Source: Salipiger sp. H15 (lineage in GTDB: Bacteria > Pseudomonadota > Alphaproteobacteria > Rhodobacterales > Rhodobacteraceae). Taken from it: a stretch of DNA of 64,000 nucleotides. This document shows, piece after piece, positions 24,760 through 33,750 of the stretch. The stretch covers positions 372,001 through 436,000 of the forward strand of contig NZ_CP123385.1 in the NCBI RefSeq assembly GCF_040409955.1, written 5' to 3'. The stretch's first letter is position 1. Each line of letters opens with the position of its first letter. The position numbers were made by a program, and so were the translations under genes. Below the pieces are notes generated by a model. That model was not told the DNA's origin. It saw nothing but the letters and a program-made list of their open reading frames with translations, and made no database searches.

Positions 24760-25440
24760 ATGAGCGCGAAAGATCCCTATGCCTCGCTGCCCGAACGGCT
24801 TTCGGAAAGCGTCAAGTCCCTCAGCGACATCGCCGTCGAGGCGATCGAACGGCTCATTGCCGAGGGGGCGCTCGAACCCGGCGAGCGGATCAACGAAAGC
24901 CATCTCGCCACCCGGCTCGGCATCAGCCGCGGCCCGATCCGCGAGGCCTGCAAGACGCTGGCGCAGGCCGGGCTGCTCGAGGGCTTCACCCATCGCGGCA
25001 TGTACGTGCGGACGCTCTCGGCCGAGGATGCGCAGCGGCTCTACGAGCTGCGCGCCGTGCTCGCGGGCTTTGCCGGTCGGCTGATCGTGCGCGAGGCCAC
25101 CGAAGCGACGCTCGCGGCGCTCTCGTCCCTGCAGGAGCAGATGGACCGCGCCGTCGCAGGCTCGGACGCCGAGGAGTACTTCCGCCTCAACCTCGAGTTC
25201 CACGAGGCGCTGATCACCGCCACCGGCAGCCCGCCGCTGATCGACAGCTACATGCGCACGGTCAAGCAGCTGCTGCTGACGCGCCGCCGCGGGCTGGTGA
25301 CGGCGCAGAACATCGCCGTGTCGAACGGCGAGCATCACCGCATCATGGACGCGCTGCTTGCGCGCGACGCGGCGGCGGCCGAGGCCGCCATGCGCAGCCA
25401 CGTCGAGAACGGCTTCAGCCGCCTGCTGGGCACCGACTGA
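24760..25440 (+). CDS. GntR family regulator with FCD domain
   Basis: The 226-aa regulator has an HTH at about residues 25-90 (NESHLATRLGISRGPIREAC, then KTLAQAGLLEGFTHRGMYV) and an FCD domain. ATG 24760 is chosen; a TTG at 24742 is an alternative and no strong ribosome binding site decides between them. It lies 31 bp after the Ldh gene and 91 bp before the LigJ-type hydratase gene, so it may be co-transcribed with the TTT operon and regulate it. No clear palindrome was found in its short upstream gap. Confidence 0.88.
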   Translation: MSAKDPYASLPERLSESVKSLSDIAVEAIERLIAEGALEPGERINESHLATRLGISRGPIREACKTLAQAGLLEGFTHRGMYVRTLSAEDAQRLYELRAVLAGFAGRLIVREATEATLAALSSLQEQMDRAVAGSDAEEYFRLNLEFHEALITATGSPPLIDSYMRTVKQLLLTRRRGLVTAQNIAVSNGEHHRIMDALLARDAAAAEAAMRSHVENGFSRLLGTD

Positions 25441-25531
25441 CTCCTCCCCAGTGCCGGATGACCCGACCCGGAGCGCATCCCGCGCCCCCGGCGGCCCCGC
25501 CATGCCATTTCGTCATCACAGGGAGGACAGG

Positions 25532-26560
25532 ATGATCATCGACTGCCACGGGCACTACACCACCGCGCCGAAGGCGCTCACCCTCTGGCGCGAGGCGCAG
25601 CTTGCCGCGAAGGGCGACTCGGCGCAGATGCCGGACCCCGGCGGGCCGCGCATCTCGGACGACGAGATCCGCGAGACCCTGCTTGCCGCGCAGATCCCCG
25701 TGCAGCGAGCACGCGGGGTGGACATGACGCTCTTTTCGCCGCGCGCCGCCGCCATGGCGCACCACCTCGGCGACGAGGCCGTCTCGATAGCCTGGTCGCG
25801 GGTCTGCAACGACCTCATCGCGCGGGTGGTGGAGCTTTTCCCCGAGGATTACGCCGCGGTCTGCCAGCTGCCGCAATCCCCGGGCTGCGCGCCGGCGAAC
25901 GTGATCCCCGAGCTGCGCCGCTGCGTCGAGGAGCTGGGCTTTGTCGGCTGCAACCTCAACCCCGACCCGGCGGGTGGCTACTGGACCGACCCGCCGATGA
26001 CCGACCCGTGGTGGTTCCCGCTCTACGAGGTGCTCGAGGAGCTCGACTGCCCGGCGATGATCCACGTCTCGGGCTCGTGCAACCCGAACTTCCAGTATTC
26101 CGGCGCGCATTACATCAACGGCGACACCTCGGTGTTCATGCAGCTGCTCGACAGCGAGCTCTTCGAGCGCTTCCCGCGGCTGAAGTTCATCATCCCCCAT
26201 GGCGGCGGCGCGGTGCCCTATCACTGGGGCCGCTACCGCGGGCTGGCCATGGACCGGGGCAGGAAGGAGCCGGCCGAGATGATGGGCGAGAACCTCTTCT
26301 TCGACACCTGCGTCTACCACCAGCGCGGCATCGACCTGATGACCGAGATCGTGCCGGTGAAGAACGTGCTCTTCGCCTCCGAGACCTTCGGTGCGGTGCG
26401 CTCGGTGGATCCCGAGACCGGCATCCCCTTCGACCACACGCTGCATTACCTCGCCAATTCGCCGCACCTCACAGACGCGGACCGCGCGGCGATCCATTCG
26501 GGCAATGCGCTCCGGGTCTTCACCCGGCTGAAGGCGCGGCTCGGCGCGCTGCAGGGCTAG
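25532..26560 (+). CDS. ligJ: 4-oxalomesaconate hydratase, amidohydrolase superfamily (LigJ type)
   Basis: The 342-aa protein has the N-terminal metal motif IIDCHGHYTTAPKAL (His6 and His8) and later FSPRAAAMAHH, NLNPDPAGGYWT, IPHGGGAVPYHWGRYRG and FFDTCVYHQ. This series matches Sphingobium LigJ as I remember it, over the whole length. LigJ hydrates 4-oxalomesaconate to 4-carboxy-4-hydroxy-2-oxoadipate in the protocatechuate 4,5-cleavage and gallate pathways. The start follows GGGAGGACAG. No ring-cleavage dioxygenase, PDC-forming dehydrogenase or aldolase is in the window, so the pathway is incomplete here, or the enzyme handles an imported tricarboxylate. Confidence 0.83.
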   Translation: MIIDCHGHYTTAPKALTLWREAQLAAKGDSAQMPDPGGPRISDDEIRETLLAAQIPVQRARGVDMTLFSPRAAAMAHHLGDEAVSIAWSRVCNDLIARVVELFPEDYAAVCQLPQSPGCAPANVIPELRRCVEELGFVGCNLNPDPAGGYWTDPPMTDPWWFPLYEVLEELDCPAMIHVSGSCNPNFQYSGAHYINGDTSVFMQLLDSELFERFPRLKFIIPHGGGAVPYHWGRYRGLAMDRGRKEPAEMMGENLFFDTCVYHQRGIDLMTEIVPVKNVLFASETFGAVRSVDPETGIPFDHTLHYLANSPHLTDADRAAIHSGNALRVFTRLKARLGALQG

Positions 26561-26570
26561 GCGGCCGGCG

Positions 26571-26593
26571 CGGCGGGCCTTCAGGGCCTGCCG
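26571..26593. terminator. hairpin between convergent genes
   Basis: A 9-bp stem (26571-26579 against 26585-26593, one G-T pair) with a 5-base loop lies in the 42-bp gap between the hydratase gene and the convergent GST gene. Confidence 0.5.
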
Positions 26594-26602
26594 TCCCGCC
26601 CT

Positions 26603-27232
26603 TCAGCCCGGGGGAATCTCGCCCACGTCGACCGGCACCTGGTAGCCGCGCTGCACCGCCGGTCGGGCGCGCAGCCGCCGGTACCAGTCGCGCACGTTGG
26701 GGAAATCGGCAAGGTCCACCCGGTGCCATTCGTGCCGCGCGACCCAAGGCCAGCAGGCGATGTCGGCGATGGAATAGTCGCCGACGACGTGCTCCTGCCC
26801 CGCGATGTGCGCGTCGAGCACCCCGTAGAGGCGCCGCGTCTCGGCCCCGAAGCGCTCTTCGGCATAGGCCGACTTGCCGGGGTTGTAATGCAGGAAATGA
26901 TGCGCCTGCCCGAGGATCGGGCCGAGCCCGCCCATCTGCCACATCAGCCAGGCCATGACCTGTATCCGCGCCTCGGGCGCCGTGGGCAGGAGCGCCCCGT
27001 GCTTCTCGGCGAGGTACCACAGGATCGCCCCGGACTCCATGAGCGCAAGCCCGTTGTCCCGGTCGACGATCGCCGGGATCCGGCCGTTGGGATTGATCCT
27101 GAGGAACTCCGGCGACTTCTGGCTGCCGGTCTTCAGATCCACCGGGTGGACGCGGTAGTCGACCCCGAGCTCCTCGAGCAGGATCGAGACCTTGCGCCCG
27201 TTCGGGGTGGACCAGGTGTAGAGATCGATCAT
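26603..27232 (-). CDS. glutathione S-transferase (Ure2p/YfcG/GstB-like)
   Basis: The 209-aa protein has an N-terminal thioredoxin-like domain starting MIDLYTWSTPNGRKV, where the STPNGRKV motif is the YfcG/Nu-class signature, followed by NPNGRIPAIVD and ESGAILWYLAEK for glutathione binding. The C-terminal helical domain contains DYSIADIACWPW. Start 27232 is preceded by AAGGGAGGAAGA; the longer in-frame extension is not needed. YfcG-type enzymes have disulfide reductase activity. It is a single gene. Confidence 0.9.
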   Translation of the reverse strand: MIDLYTWSTPNGRKVSILLEELGVDYRVHPVDLKTGSQKSPEFLRINPNGRIPAIVDRDNGLALMESGAILWYLAEKHGALLPTAPEARIQVMAWLMWQMGGLGPILGQAHHFLHYNPGKSAYAEERFGAETRRLYGVLDAHIAGQEHVVGDYSIADIACWPWVARHEWHRVDLADFPNVRDWYRRLRARPAVQRGYQVPVDVGEIPPG

Positions 27233-27439
27233 TCTTCCTCCCTTGCGTCTGCGCGCCCGCGCGCTCGCCGCCATCTAAGACCAGTTGCGCGCAAAAGCCG
27301 AGCGCGCATGTCCCGGTGCGGAGGGATCGCGCCTCCCGCGCAACGCAAGGCGCGTCGCTCACGCGCGCAGGGCGTTGCCGCCTCGGTCCATGGGGCAGGG
27401 TCGGCGCGGGCCGGGGACCGAGGTCTCCGGCGGCTCCTC

Positions 27440-27844
27440 TCAGGGCTGCACGCGCCGCGGGCCGCGGGCAGCGTCGACGCTCAGGCTGCCGCCGCCCACC
27501 ACCGCGATGTAGAGGAAGACGAAGCAGAAGAGGATCGCCGCGTCGCCGCCGTTCACCGTCGGGAAAAGGTTCTGCGGCGCGTGGAACTTCCAGTAGGCGA
27601 CCGCCATCATGCCCGAGAGAACGAAGGCCACCGGGCGCGTGCAGAGCCCGATCAGAAGCAGCAGGCCGCCAAAGAACTCCAGCAGGCCGCCGAGCCCCAT
27701 CAGCGACATCAGGGGCGGCTGCTGATCCGTGGGCGGGACGCCGAAGAGCTTCTGCGCCCCGTGCAGCAGGAAGATCAGCGCCGAGACGATGCGCAGCACG
27801 CTCAGCATGACCGGGCCCCAGCGCTCCGGGATCGTATTGGGCAT
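27440..27844 (-). CDS. DoxX family membrane protein
   Basis: The 134-aa protein has four hydrophobic helices with the DoxX motif RIVSALIFLLHGAQKLFG near the N-terminus and EFFGGLLLLIGLCTRP centrally. Start 27844 (MPNTIPERWGP) fits the family length; further upstream codons are low-quality. DoxX-like proteins are associated with redox or quinone systems in the membrane, with no firm function. It is monocistronic. Confidence 0.87.
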   Translation of the reverse strand: MPNTIPERWGPVMLSVLRIVSALIFLLHGAQKLFGVPPTDQQPPLMSLMGLGGLLEFFGGLLLLIGLCTRPVAFVLSGMMAVAYWKFHAPQNLFPTVNGGDAAILFCFVFLYIAVVGGGSLSVDAARGPRRVQP

Positions 27845-28188
27845 CTCGCAGGTCCTTTCCTCTCCACCCGGCCGGGGCGCAGGGCGACGCCGCCGCACCA
27901 CGACCGGTATTGACACCTCTGCCCCGGCTTCCTGCCGCGACGGGCAGGACGGGAGCGCTGCTTGTTTCCGAAGATCGCCGCCCATGCTACTGCGGGCGCG
28001 GCGTTTCACAAAGGTCCATGTCGGCGGGCGCTCCCGCGCGCCGCGTCCGAATGATGAATGCAGCTCATGGGGGCAATCGGAAAACGCCGCCTGATCGCCG
28101 CGCGCCATCGGGTCTATCTTGCCCCTTGCCCCGGCAGCGCCGCGCCACCGCCCGGCAAGGCACGGCAAAGACCCAAAGGAGTGATCCC
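27845..28188. other. 344-bp divergent intergenic region, no gene seen
   Basis: The region separates the divergent DoxX and zinc alcohol dehydrogenase genes and must contain both promoters. A TTGACA occurs at about 27910 on the plus strand, without a convincing -10. Open frames across it are extensions of the flanking genes with no protein-like features. Confidence 0.4.
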
Positions 28189-29205
28189 ATGCGAGCCACC
28201 ATGCTCTATGGCGCCCGCGACGTCCGGTTCGAGGACGTGGCGGAGCCGACCATCCAGAAACCCACCGACGCGATCATCCGCCTCGCGGCCTCCTGCGTCT
28301 GCGGCTCGGACCTCTGGCCCTATCGCGGGCTGCAGCCTGTCACCCAGCCGCAGGCCATGGGCCACGAGTATTGCGGCGTGGTCGAGGCGGTGGGCGACGA
28401 TGTGACCAGCGTGAAGCCGGGCGATTTCGTCGTCGGCTCTTTCGTCCTGTCCGACAACACCTGCCCGCACTGCGCCCACGGCTTCCAGTCCTCCTGCGCG
28501 CAGCGCGAGTTCATGACCGGCGCGCAGGCGCCGCTTGCCCGCGTGCCGCTGGCCGACGGCACGCTGGTCGCCCTGCCCGAGCATCCTTCCGAGGACCTCA
28601 TCCCCTCGCTGCTGGCGGTCTCGGACGTCTACGGCACCGGCTATTACGCCGCTGACGCGGCGGGGGTGAAGCCGGGCATGACCGTGGCCGTCGTCGGCGA
28701 TGGCGCGGTCGGCCTGATGGCCGTGCTCTCGGCCAAGCAGATGGGCGCCGAGCGCATCATCGCCATGTCGCGCCACAAGTCCCGCCAGGATCTCGCACTG
28801 GAGTTCGGCGCCACCGACATCGTCACCGAGCGCGGCGAGGACGGCATCGCGAGGATCCGCGCGCTGACCGGCAATGTCGGCGCCGACGCGGTGATGGAAT
28901 GCGTGGGCACCGAGACCTCGATGAAACAGGCGATCTACGGCGCGCGTCCGGGCGGATCGATCGGCTTCGTCGGCGTGCCGCATGGCGTGACCCTCGACGG
29001 CGCCGAGCTCTTCTTCGCGCAGCGCCAGCTGCTCGGCGGCCCCGCCCCGGTGCGCCGCTTCCTGCCCGATCTCATCGACAGCGTGATGAGGCGCGAGATC
29101 AACCCCGGCAAGGTCTTCGACCTTGAACTGCCGCTCGCCGACGTGGCCGAGGGCTACAGGGCGATGGACGAGCGCCGGGCGATCAAGACGCTGCTACGGG
29201 TGTAA
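28189..29205 (+). CDS. zinc-dependent alcohol dehydrogenase family protein
   Basis: The 338-aa medium-chain dehydrogenase has the catalytic zinc Cys in CVCGSDLWPYRG (about residue 36), GHEYCGVV (about 60), a degenerate structural zinc cluster (CPHCAHGFQSSC, with two close and one distal Cys) and the Rossmann motif VVGDGAVGLMAV. The start at 28189 follows AAAGGAGTGATCCC. The structural zinc site normally has four Cys; here three or fewer are obvious, as in several members of this subgroup. It is apparently monocistronic with a hairpin after it. Confidence 0.9.
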   Translation: MRATMLYGARDVRFEDVAEPTIQKPTDAIIRLAASCVCGSDLWPYRGLQPVTQPQAMGHEYCGVVEAVGDDVTSVKPGDFVVGSFVLSDNTCPHCAHGFQSSCAQREFMTGAQAPLARVPLADGTLVALPEHPSEDLIPSLLAVSDVYGTGYYAADAAGVKPGMTVAVVGDGAVGLMAVLSAKQMGAERIIAMSRHKSRQDLALEFGATDIVTERGEDGIARIRALTGNVGADAVMECVGTETSMKQAIYGARPGGSIGFVGVPHGVTLDGAELFFAQRQLLGGPAPVRRFLPDLIDSVMRREINPGKVFDLELPLADVAEGYRAMDERRAIKTLLRV

Positions 29206-29221
29206 GGCCACCTGAAGCTGA

Positions 29222-29250
29222 GGGCCGGTCCGGGCGCCCCGGGCCGGCCC
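29222..29250. terminator. 13-bp hairpin between convergent genes
   Basis: GGGCCGGTCCGGG pairs with CCCGGGCCGGCCC (29222-29234 against 29238-29250, one G-T pair) around a 3-base loop, between the convergent stops at 29205 and 29273. Confidence 0.65.
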
Positions 29251-29272
29251 CATATTGCCGCGTGAAGGGGGA

Positions 29273-31099
29273 TTACTCCTCGACGCCGCGCAACTGCCGC
29301 TCCATCAGCGCCTGCATCTCGCGGGCCTTGGCGGTGTACTCCGGGTTCTCGTGGTTCGGCTCGCCCAGCCGGTGCAGCTGCGCCAGTTCGAGCATGGACG
29401 TGCGGTCCAGCGTCTCGAAGGCGCGGGTGCGCCGCTCGGCCATCTCGCGGGTCATACCCAGCGCCTCGAGCGCCGAGCGCCCGGTGCGCAGCGAGCTGTC
29501 GTAGGTCTCGCGGATCACGTCCCGGCAGCCCGCGGCCCAGAGCTCGTAGGTGTGGAACCGGTCGAAGGCGCGGGCGATCACGTGGACCTCGGGGTAGGTG
29601 CGGGTGACGTAGCTGACGAGCTCGGTGGTGCGCTCCTTGTCGTCGATGGCGATGACCAGCAGCCGCGCCCTGGCGATCCCCGCCGCGTCCAGCAGGTCGG
29701 GCCGCGTGGCATCGCCGAAATAGACCCTTATGCCGAAGGCCGAGAGGAACTCGAGCTGCTCGGCGCTGTAGTCGATCACCGTGGTCTTGTAGCCGAGCCC
29801 GCGCAGCATGCGGTTGACGATCCCGCCGACCCGGCCGTGCCCGGCAATGATGATGTCGGCGTCCGCCTCGATCTCGTCCGCCTCGCGCTTCTGCCGCGCG
29901 TCGAAGCGCGGCGCGAGGACGCGTTCGTAGAGGATGAAGAGCCCCGGCGTCAGCAGCATCGAGAGCGCGACCACCAGCAGCAGCCGCGCCTGCAGCGCCT
30001 CGGGCAGCACGCCCTGTGCCACGGCGAAGGCCAGCAGCACGAAGCCGAATTCACCCGCCTGCGCGAGGCCGAGCGCGAACATCCAGCGGTCCGAGCCGCG
30101 GATGCCGAAGACCTGCCCGAGCACCAGCAGCACCGCCGTCTTGAGCGCGATCAGACCAAGCGTCAGCCCGAGGATCGGGCCGATCTCGTCGAAGAGCAGG
30201 CCGAAGTCGATCCCGGCGCCGACGGTCATGAAGAAGACACCGAGCAGCAGGCCGCGGAACGGGTTGAGGTCGGCCTCGAGCTCGTGCCGGTACTCGCTGC
30301 CCGAGAGCAGCACGCCGGCAAGGAAGGTGCCGAGCGCCGGCGAGAGCCCGACCATCGACATCAGCAGCGCGACGCCGAGCACGATCATCAGCGCCGCGGC
30401 GGTGAAGAGCTCGCGCATCCGGGTGCGGGCGATGTAGCGCAGCACCGCGGTGACCACCCAGCGCCCGCAGAGGATCAGCAGCGCCACCGCCGCCAGCGTG
30501 ACCAGCGCCGCCTGCCAGCCCGAGAGCCCGGCGATCAGGCTCGGCCCCGCCTCGTGCGCTTCGTCCGCGTGGGCGCCAAGCAGCTCGGGGCTGGCGAGGA
30601 AGGGCATCAGCGCCAGCGTCGGGATCACCGCGATGTCCTGGAAGAGCAGCACGGCAAAGCTCGCCTGCCCGCCGTCGCTCTGCATCAGGCCCTTCTCGTT
30701 GAGCGTCTGCAGCACGATGGCGGTGGAGGAGAGCGCCAGCACCAGCCCGACCGCGAGCCCGACCTGCCAGGCCTGCCCCGCCGCCCAGAGGATCCCCCCG
30801 ACCAGCGCGGCGGTCAGCACGAATTGCGATCCGCCGAGGCCCAGCAGTCGCCCGCGCATGCGCCAGAGCAGCGCCGGGCGCAGCTCCAGCCCGATGAGGA
30901 AGAGCATCATCACCACGCCGAACTCGGCGAGGTGCTGCACCGACTCCACGTCGACTCCGAGCGTTTCCAGCAGCGGGCTCAGCGCCACGCCCGCCAGCAG
31001 GTATCCCAGCACCGAGCCGAGCCCGAAGCGCGTGGCGATGGGCACGACGATGACCCCGGCGCAGAGCAGGATGAAGACGAGCATCAGGTATCCGGTCAT
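29273..31099 (-). CDS. monovalent cation:proton antiporter-2 family protein (KefB/KefC type)
   Basis: The 608-aa protein has an N-terminal CPA2 transport domain of about 12 membrane helices (residues 1-390, including LGYLLAGVALSP and LALSSTAIVLQTLNEKG) and a C-terminal RCK_N/TrkA-N regulatory domain (about 405-520) with the nucleotide motif IIIAGHGRVGGIV. The length matches KefB and KefC. It is expected to exchange K+ or Na+ for H+ across the inner membrane, gated by NAD(H) or a thiol adduct. The KefF/KefG partner is absent. It is monocistronic. Confidence 0.92.
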   Translation of the reverse strand: MTGYLMLVFILLCAGVIVVPIATRFGLGSVLGYLLAGVALSPLLETLGVDVESVQHLAEFGVVMMLFLIGLELRPALLWRMRGRLLGLGGSQFVLTAALVGGILWAAGQAWQVGLAVGLVLALSSTAIVLQTLNEKGLMQSDGGQASFAVLLFQDIAVIPTLALMPFLASPELLGAHADEAHEAGPSLIAGLSGWQAALVTLAAVALLILCGRWVVTAVLRYIARTRMRELFTAAALMIVLGVALLMSMVGLSPALGTFLAGVLLSGSEYRHELEADLNPFRGLLLGVFFMTVGAGIDFGLLFDEIGPILGLTLGLIALKTAVLLVLGQVFGIRGSDRWMFALGLAQAGEFGFVLLAFAVAQGVLPEALQARLLLVVALSMLLTPGLFILYERVLAPRFDARQKREADEIEADADIIIAGHGRVGGIVNRMLRGLGYKTTVIDYSAEQLEFLSAFGIRVYFGDATRPDLLDAAGIARARLLVIAIDDKERTTELVSYVTRTYPEVHVIARAFDRFHTYELWAAGCRDVIRETYDSSLRTGRSALEALGMTREMAERRTRAFETLDRTSMLELAQLHRLGEPNHENPEYTAKAREMQALMERQLRGVEE

Positions 31100-31247
31100 G
31101 AGCGCGCCCCCAAGTGCCGCATCGCCTCGGCGCCCGAAGGGCCGCCCGACCCAAGGTCACCCGGCTCCGGTGGATTGGCAAGGGGCGAGGCCGGGGCCGT
31201 GCCCTCGCCGAGCGCGGTCCCCCGTGCAGAGCCCCGCGGCGGCCCGT

Positions 31248-32408
31248 TCAGCTGGCGACGGCCCCGGCGTCGGGCACCCCCTGCCCGGCGCCTCCGCGCG
31301 GGCGCAGGATGATACGCGTCAGCTCCGAGGGCACGCCGAGGCGCAGCGCGAAGCCCGGCCAGAGCGCCGTGCCGTTGCTGACGTAGAGATGCATGCCGTC
31401 GACCGCGTAGAGGCCCGAGACGAAGCCCTCGTTGTAGCGCGCGACCAGCGACGCGAGCCCGACGACCATGCCGCCGTGCGTGTGGCCCGACAGGTGCACG
31501 TCGACGCCGCGCGCGGCCATCTCGCGGGCCTGCCGGGGCTGGTGGTTGAGCAGCAGCACCGGCGCATCCTCGGGCGCCCCGGCAAGCGCCGCGTCGATGT
31601 CCGGCGCCGGCAGGCCGAAACGCGCGGCGGAAAGGTCGGTCAGCCCCGCGACCACCAGCGCGCCGCCATCGCGCTCGATCCTCGCATGGGCGTTGGCGAG
31701 CGGCCGCATGCCAAGCTGCTGGTAGGTGGTCCACCAACTCTCGTAGCCGAAGTAATACTCGTGGTTCCCCGGGCTGACATAGACGCCGTCGCGGGCGGCA
31801 AGATCGGCGAGCGGCGCCACGTCCTCGCGGCGGACGTCGAGAAAGCCGTCGATGAGATCGCCGCTGATCACGATGAGGTCGGGCTCGAGCGCGTTGACCC
31901 GCGCGACCAGCGCCTCGACGAAGGGGCGGTGGAAGAGCCTGCTGAGATGCAGGTCGGTCAGGTGCACGACCGAATATCCGTCGAAGCCCTCGGGCAGGTC
32001 CGCGATCTCGAAGGCGAGGTCCTTCTGCGCCGGTTGCCGCACCGCGTTGGCAACCCCGAGCGCCGCCAGCGCCAGCCCCAGCACCGCCGCGCCGAGGCTC
32101 CAGCCGGGCGCGAGCGGGCGCCATTGCCAGAGCAGCAGCGACCGGGCCAGCATGAAGAGGTCGAGCAGCACGTGCAGCGCCGCGGTGAGCAGGATCGCCC
32201 CGAAGCCGACGTTCACCGCGATGACCACCGCGCGCGGCAGCTCGAGCGAGAACATGTTGCCATAGGCCCATTTCGTCAGCAGGTGGTTCTCGGCCAGCAG
32301 CAGGATCGCGACGCTGACGAGGAGCTTGCCCCAGAGCGGGATGCCCAGCGGTCCGACGACGCGCAGCGCGACATAGGCGCCGATGATCCCCATGACGGTG
32401 GCAAACAT
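31248..32408 (-). CDS. membrane-anchored metallophosphoesterase (YkuE-like)
   Basis: The 386-aa protein has about four N-terminal membrane helices (residues 1-130) and a C-terminal calcineurin-like domain with all metal motifs: HLTDLHLSR, ISGDLIDG, SPGNHEYY, and LSGHTHGG. The architecture is that of YkuE/Cdc1-type membrane phosphoesterases acting at the membrane surface. Start 32408 (MFATVMGIIG) has AGGAGAG upstream; the longer frame lacks protein-like sequence. No operon partner is evident. Confidence 0.88.
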   Translation of the reverse strand: MFATVMGIIGAYVALRVVGPLGIPLWGKLLVSVAILLLAENHLLTKWAYGNMFSLELPRAVVIAVNVGFGAILLTAALHVLLDLFMLARSLLLWQWRPLAPGWSLGAAVLGLALAALGVANAVRQPAQKDLAFEIADLPEGFDGYSVVHLTDLHLSRLFHRPFVEALVARVNALEPDLIVISGDLIDGFLDVRREDVAPLADLAARDGVYVSPGNHEYYFGYESWWTTYQQLGMRPLANAHARIERDGGALVVAGLTDLSAARFGLPAPDIDAALAGAPEDAPVLLLNHQPRQAREMAARGVDVHLSGHTHGGMVVGLASLVARYNEGFVSGLYAVDGMHLYVSNGTALWPGFALRLGVPSELTRIILRPRGGAGQGVPDAGAVAS

Positions 32409-32577
32409 GTATCGGCTCTCCTGCGTGGTTCCTGCCCGGACGATGCCGCAACGCTTGGGCACGGCGGCCGGTCCGTCGCCTGCACAATCGCGATCAAGGC
32501 CATGAACGGGAAGCACAAATGCTCCTCGCGCCCAGCGCGGCGGCACACTTGCGCGTGATCGCCCTGCGCTGCGGCGG

Positions 32578-33750
32578 TCAGCGGCGGCACGGACTCTCCG
32601 CCTGGTCGTCGCCCAGCGTGTCGAGGGTGTCGATCTCGTGCGCGAAGCCGTCGATCGGCGCCACCGCTATGACCGCGTTGGCGGTGGCCAGCAGGATCGG
32701 CTGGCGCAGCTGGCCGTTCCACGGGCGGAAATTGCCGCGGACACCCTTGTAAAGGTCCACCGAGAGGTCCGGGGACTGCAGCGCCTCGACGATCCGCGCC
32801 GGGTCCGCCGTACCCGCCTGCACCGTCGCCTCGGCCACCGCTTTCACCGCCGCCCAGCCCGCCCAGTCCTCCGAGGTCATGTCGCGCTCCGCGAGGCGGC
32901 GGAAGCGCTGGTTGAGCTGCGGCCCGCCGTAACGCTCGAAGGTCCAGTGCCAGGCGCGGGGCACCAGCCCCTCGGTGCCGACGACCGGCCGCGCGGCATA
33001 GGTGGCATAGGGAACGAACCTGCCGAAATCGCCGGTGTCGTCGACCAGCCAGATCACGTCGTAGCTCGCATCGCCGGTCAGCAGGGTGATGTTGCTCCGG
33101 TCGCGGCGGCGCGGATCGTTGGTCAGTTCGAACATGCGCTCGTCGACGATCCTGAGGCCGAACTTGGCGGCCGAGCGGCGCACCGCCGCGGTCTGCTCGG
33201 CCTCGGTCTCCGAAGGCCCCCGGATCAGCAGCACGGCGGACCAGTTCCGCGACCGCAGGTACTGCGCGAGCGCGTCGCTCAGCATCGCCTCCGAGGGCAC
33301 GGTGTGCAGCAGGCCCGGGGCGCAGTCCTCGCGGCGCCAATGGTCGGAGCGGTCGCGGATGTTGATGAAGAGCGTCCCCGGCGCGGCGTCCCTGAGCGCG
33401 TCGGCCATATGGTCGGGCGGCAGGTCGAGCAGGATGGCCAGCGGCCGGGTCTCCTCGATCGCCTCGAGCGCGCCGGCAAGCTCCTCCGGCCCGGCGGTGA
33501 CCTCCTCGAGATCGAAGCTGAACCCGAGCGCCCGCCCGAGAACCCGCGTGTCGCGCATTCCGAGCCGCAGGCCCTCCACCGGCCTGTGACGGTCGCGCAG
33601 CGACAGCCCGGTATAGATCGGCTGCGGCTCGTAATAGGGATCGTCCTCCATGCCGAGATAGACGAGGCGCACGGTCTCCTGCGCCGCCACCGGACCGCAG
33701 AGCAGCAGGAGAAGGACCAGCGCCCTAGCGATCATCGATGAGGATGTCAT
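32578..33750 (-). CDS. ABC transporter-type substrate-binding protein of PQQ alcohol dehydrogenase systems
   Basis: The 390-aa secreted protein (signal [19 protein letters not shown]) is a Leu/Ile/Val-type periplasmic binding fold containing YLGMEDDPYYEPQPIYTGLSLRDR, characteristic of the binding protein named for PQQ-dependent alcohol dehydrogenase loci (TIGR03863 as I recall). It overlaps the propeller gene by 26 bp, or 11 bp if the internal Met (33735) is used; neither start has a good ribosome binding site, implying coupling. The cognate ABC permease and ATPase genes are not in the window, so it may be a sensor or chaperone rather than part of an importer here. Confidence 0.86.
   Translation of the reverse strand: MTSSSMIARALVLLLLLCGPVAAQETVRLVYLGMEDDPYYEPQPIYTGLSLRDRHRPVEGLRLGMRDTRVLGRALGFSFDLEEVTAGPEELAGALEAIEETRPLAILLDLPPDHMADALRDAAPGTLFINIRDRSDHWRREDCAPGLLHTVPSEAMLSDALAQYLRSRNWSAVLLIRGPSETEAEQTAAVRRSAAKFGLRIVDERMFELTNDPRRRDRSNITLLTGDASYDVIWLVDDTGDFGRFVPYATYAARPVVGTEGLVPRAWHWTFERYGGPQLNQRFRRLAERDMTSEDWAGWAAVKAVAEATVQAGTADPARIVEALQSPDLSVDLYKGVRGNFRPWNGQLRQPILLATANAVIAVAPIDGFAHEIDTLDTLGDDQAESPCRR

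Noticed and set aside
29255..31312. 685-codon plus-strand frame opposite the antiporter
   Set aside because: The minus strand encodes a complete KefB/C-type protein with RCK domain; the plus frame is composition noise.
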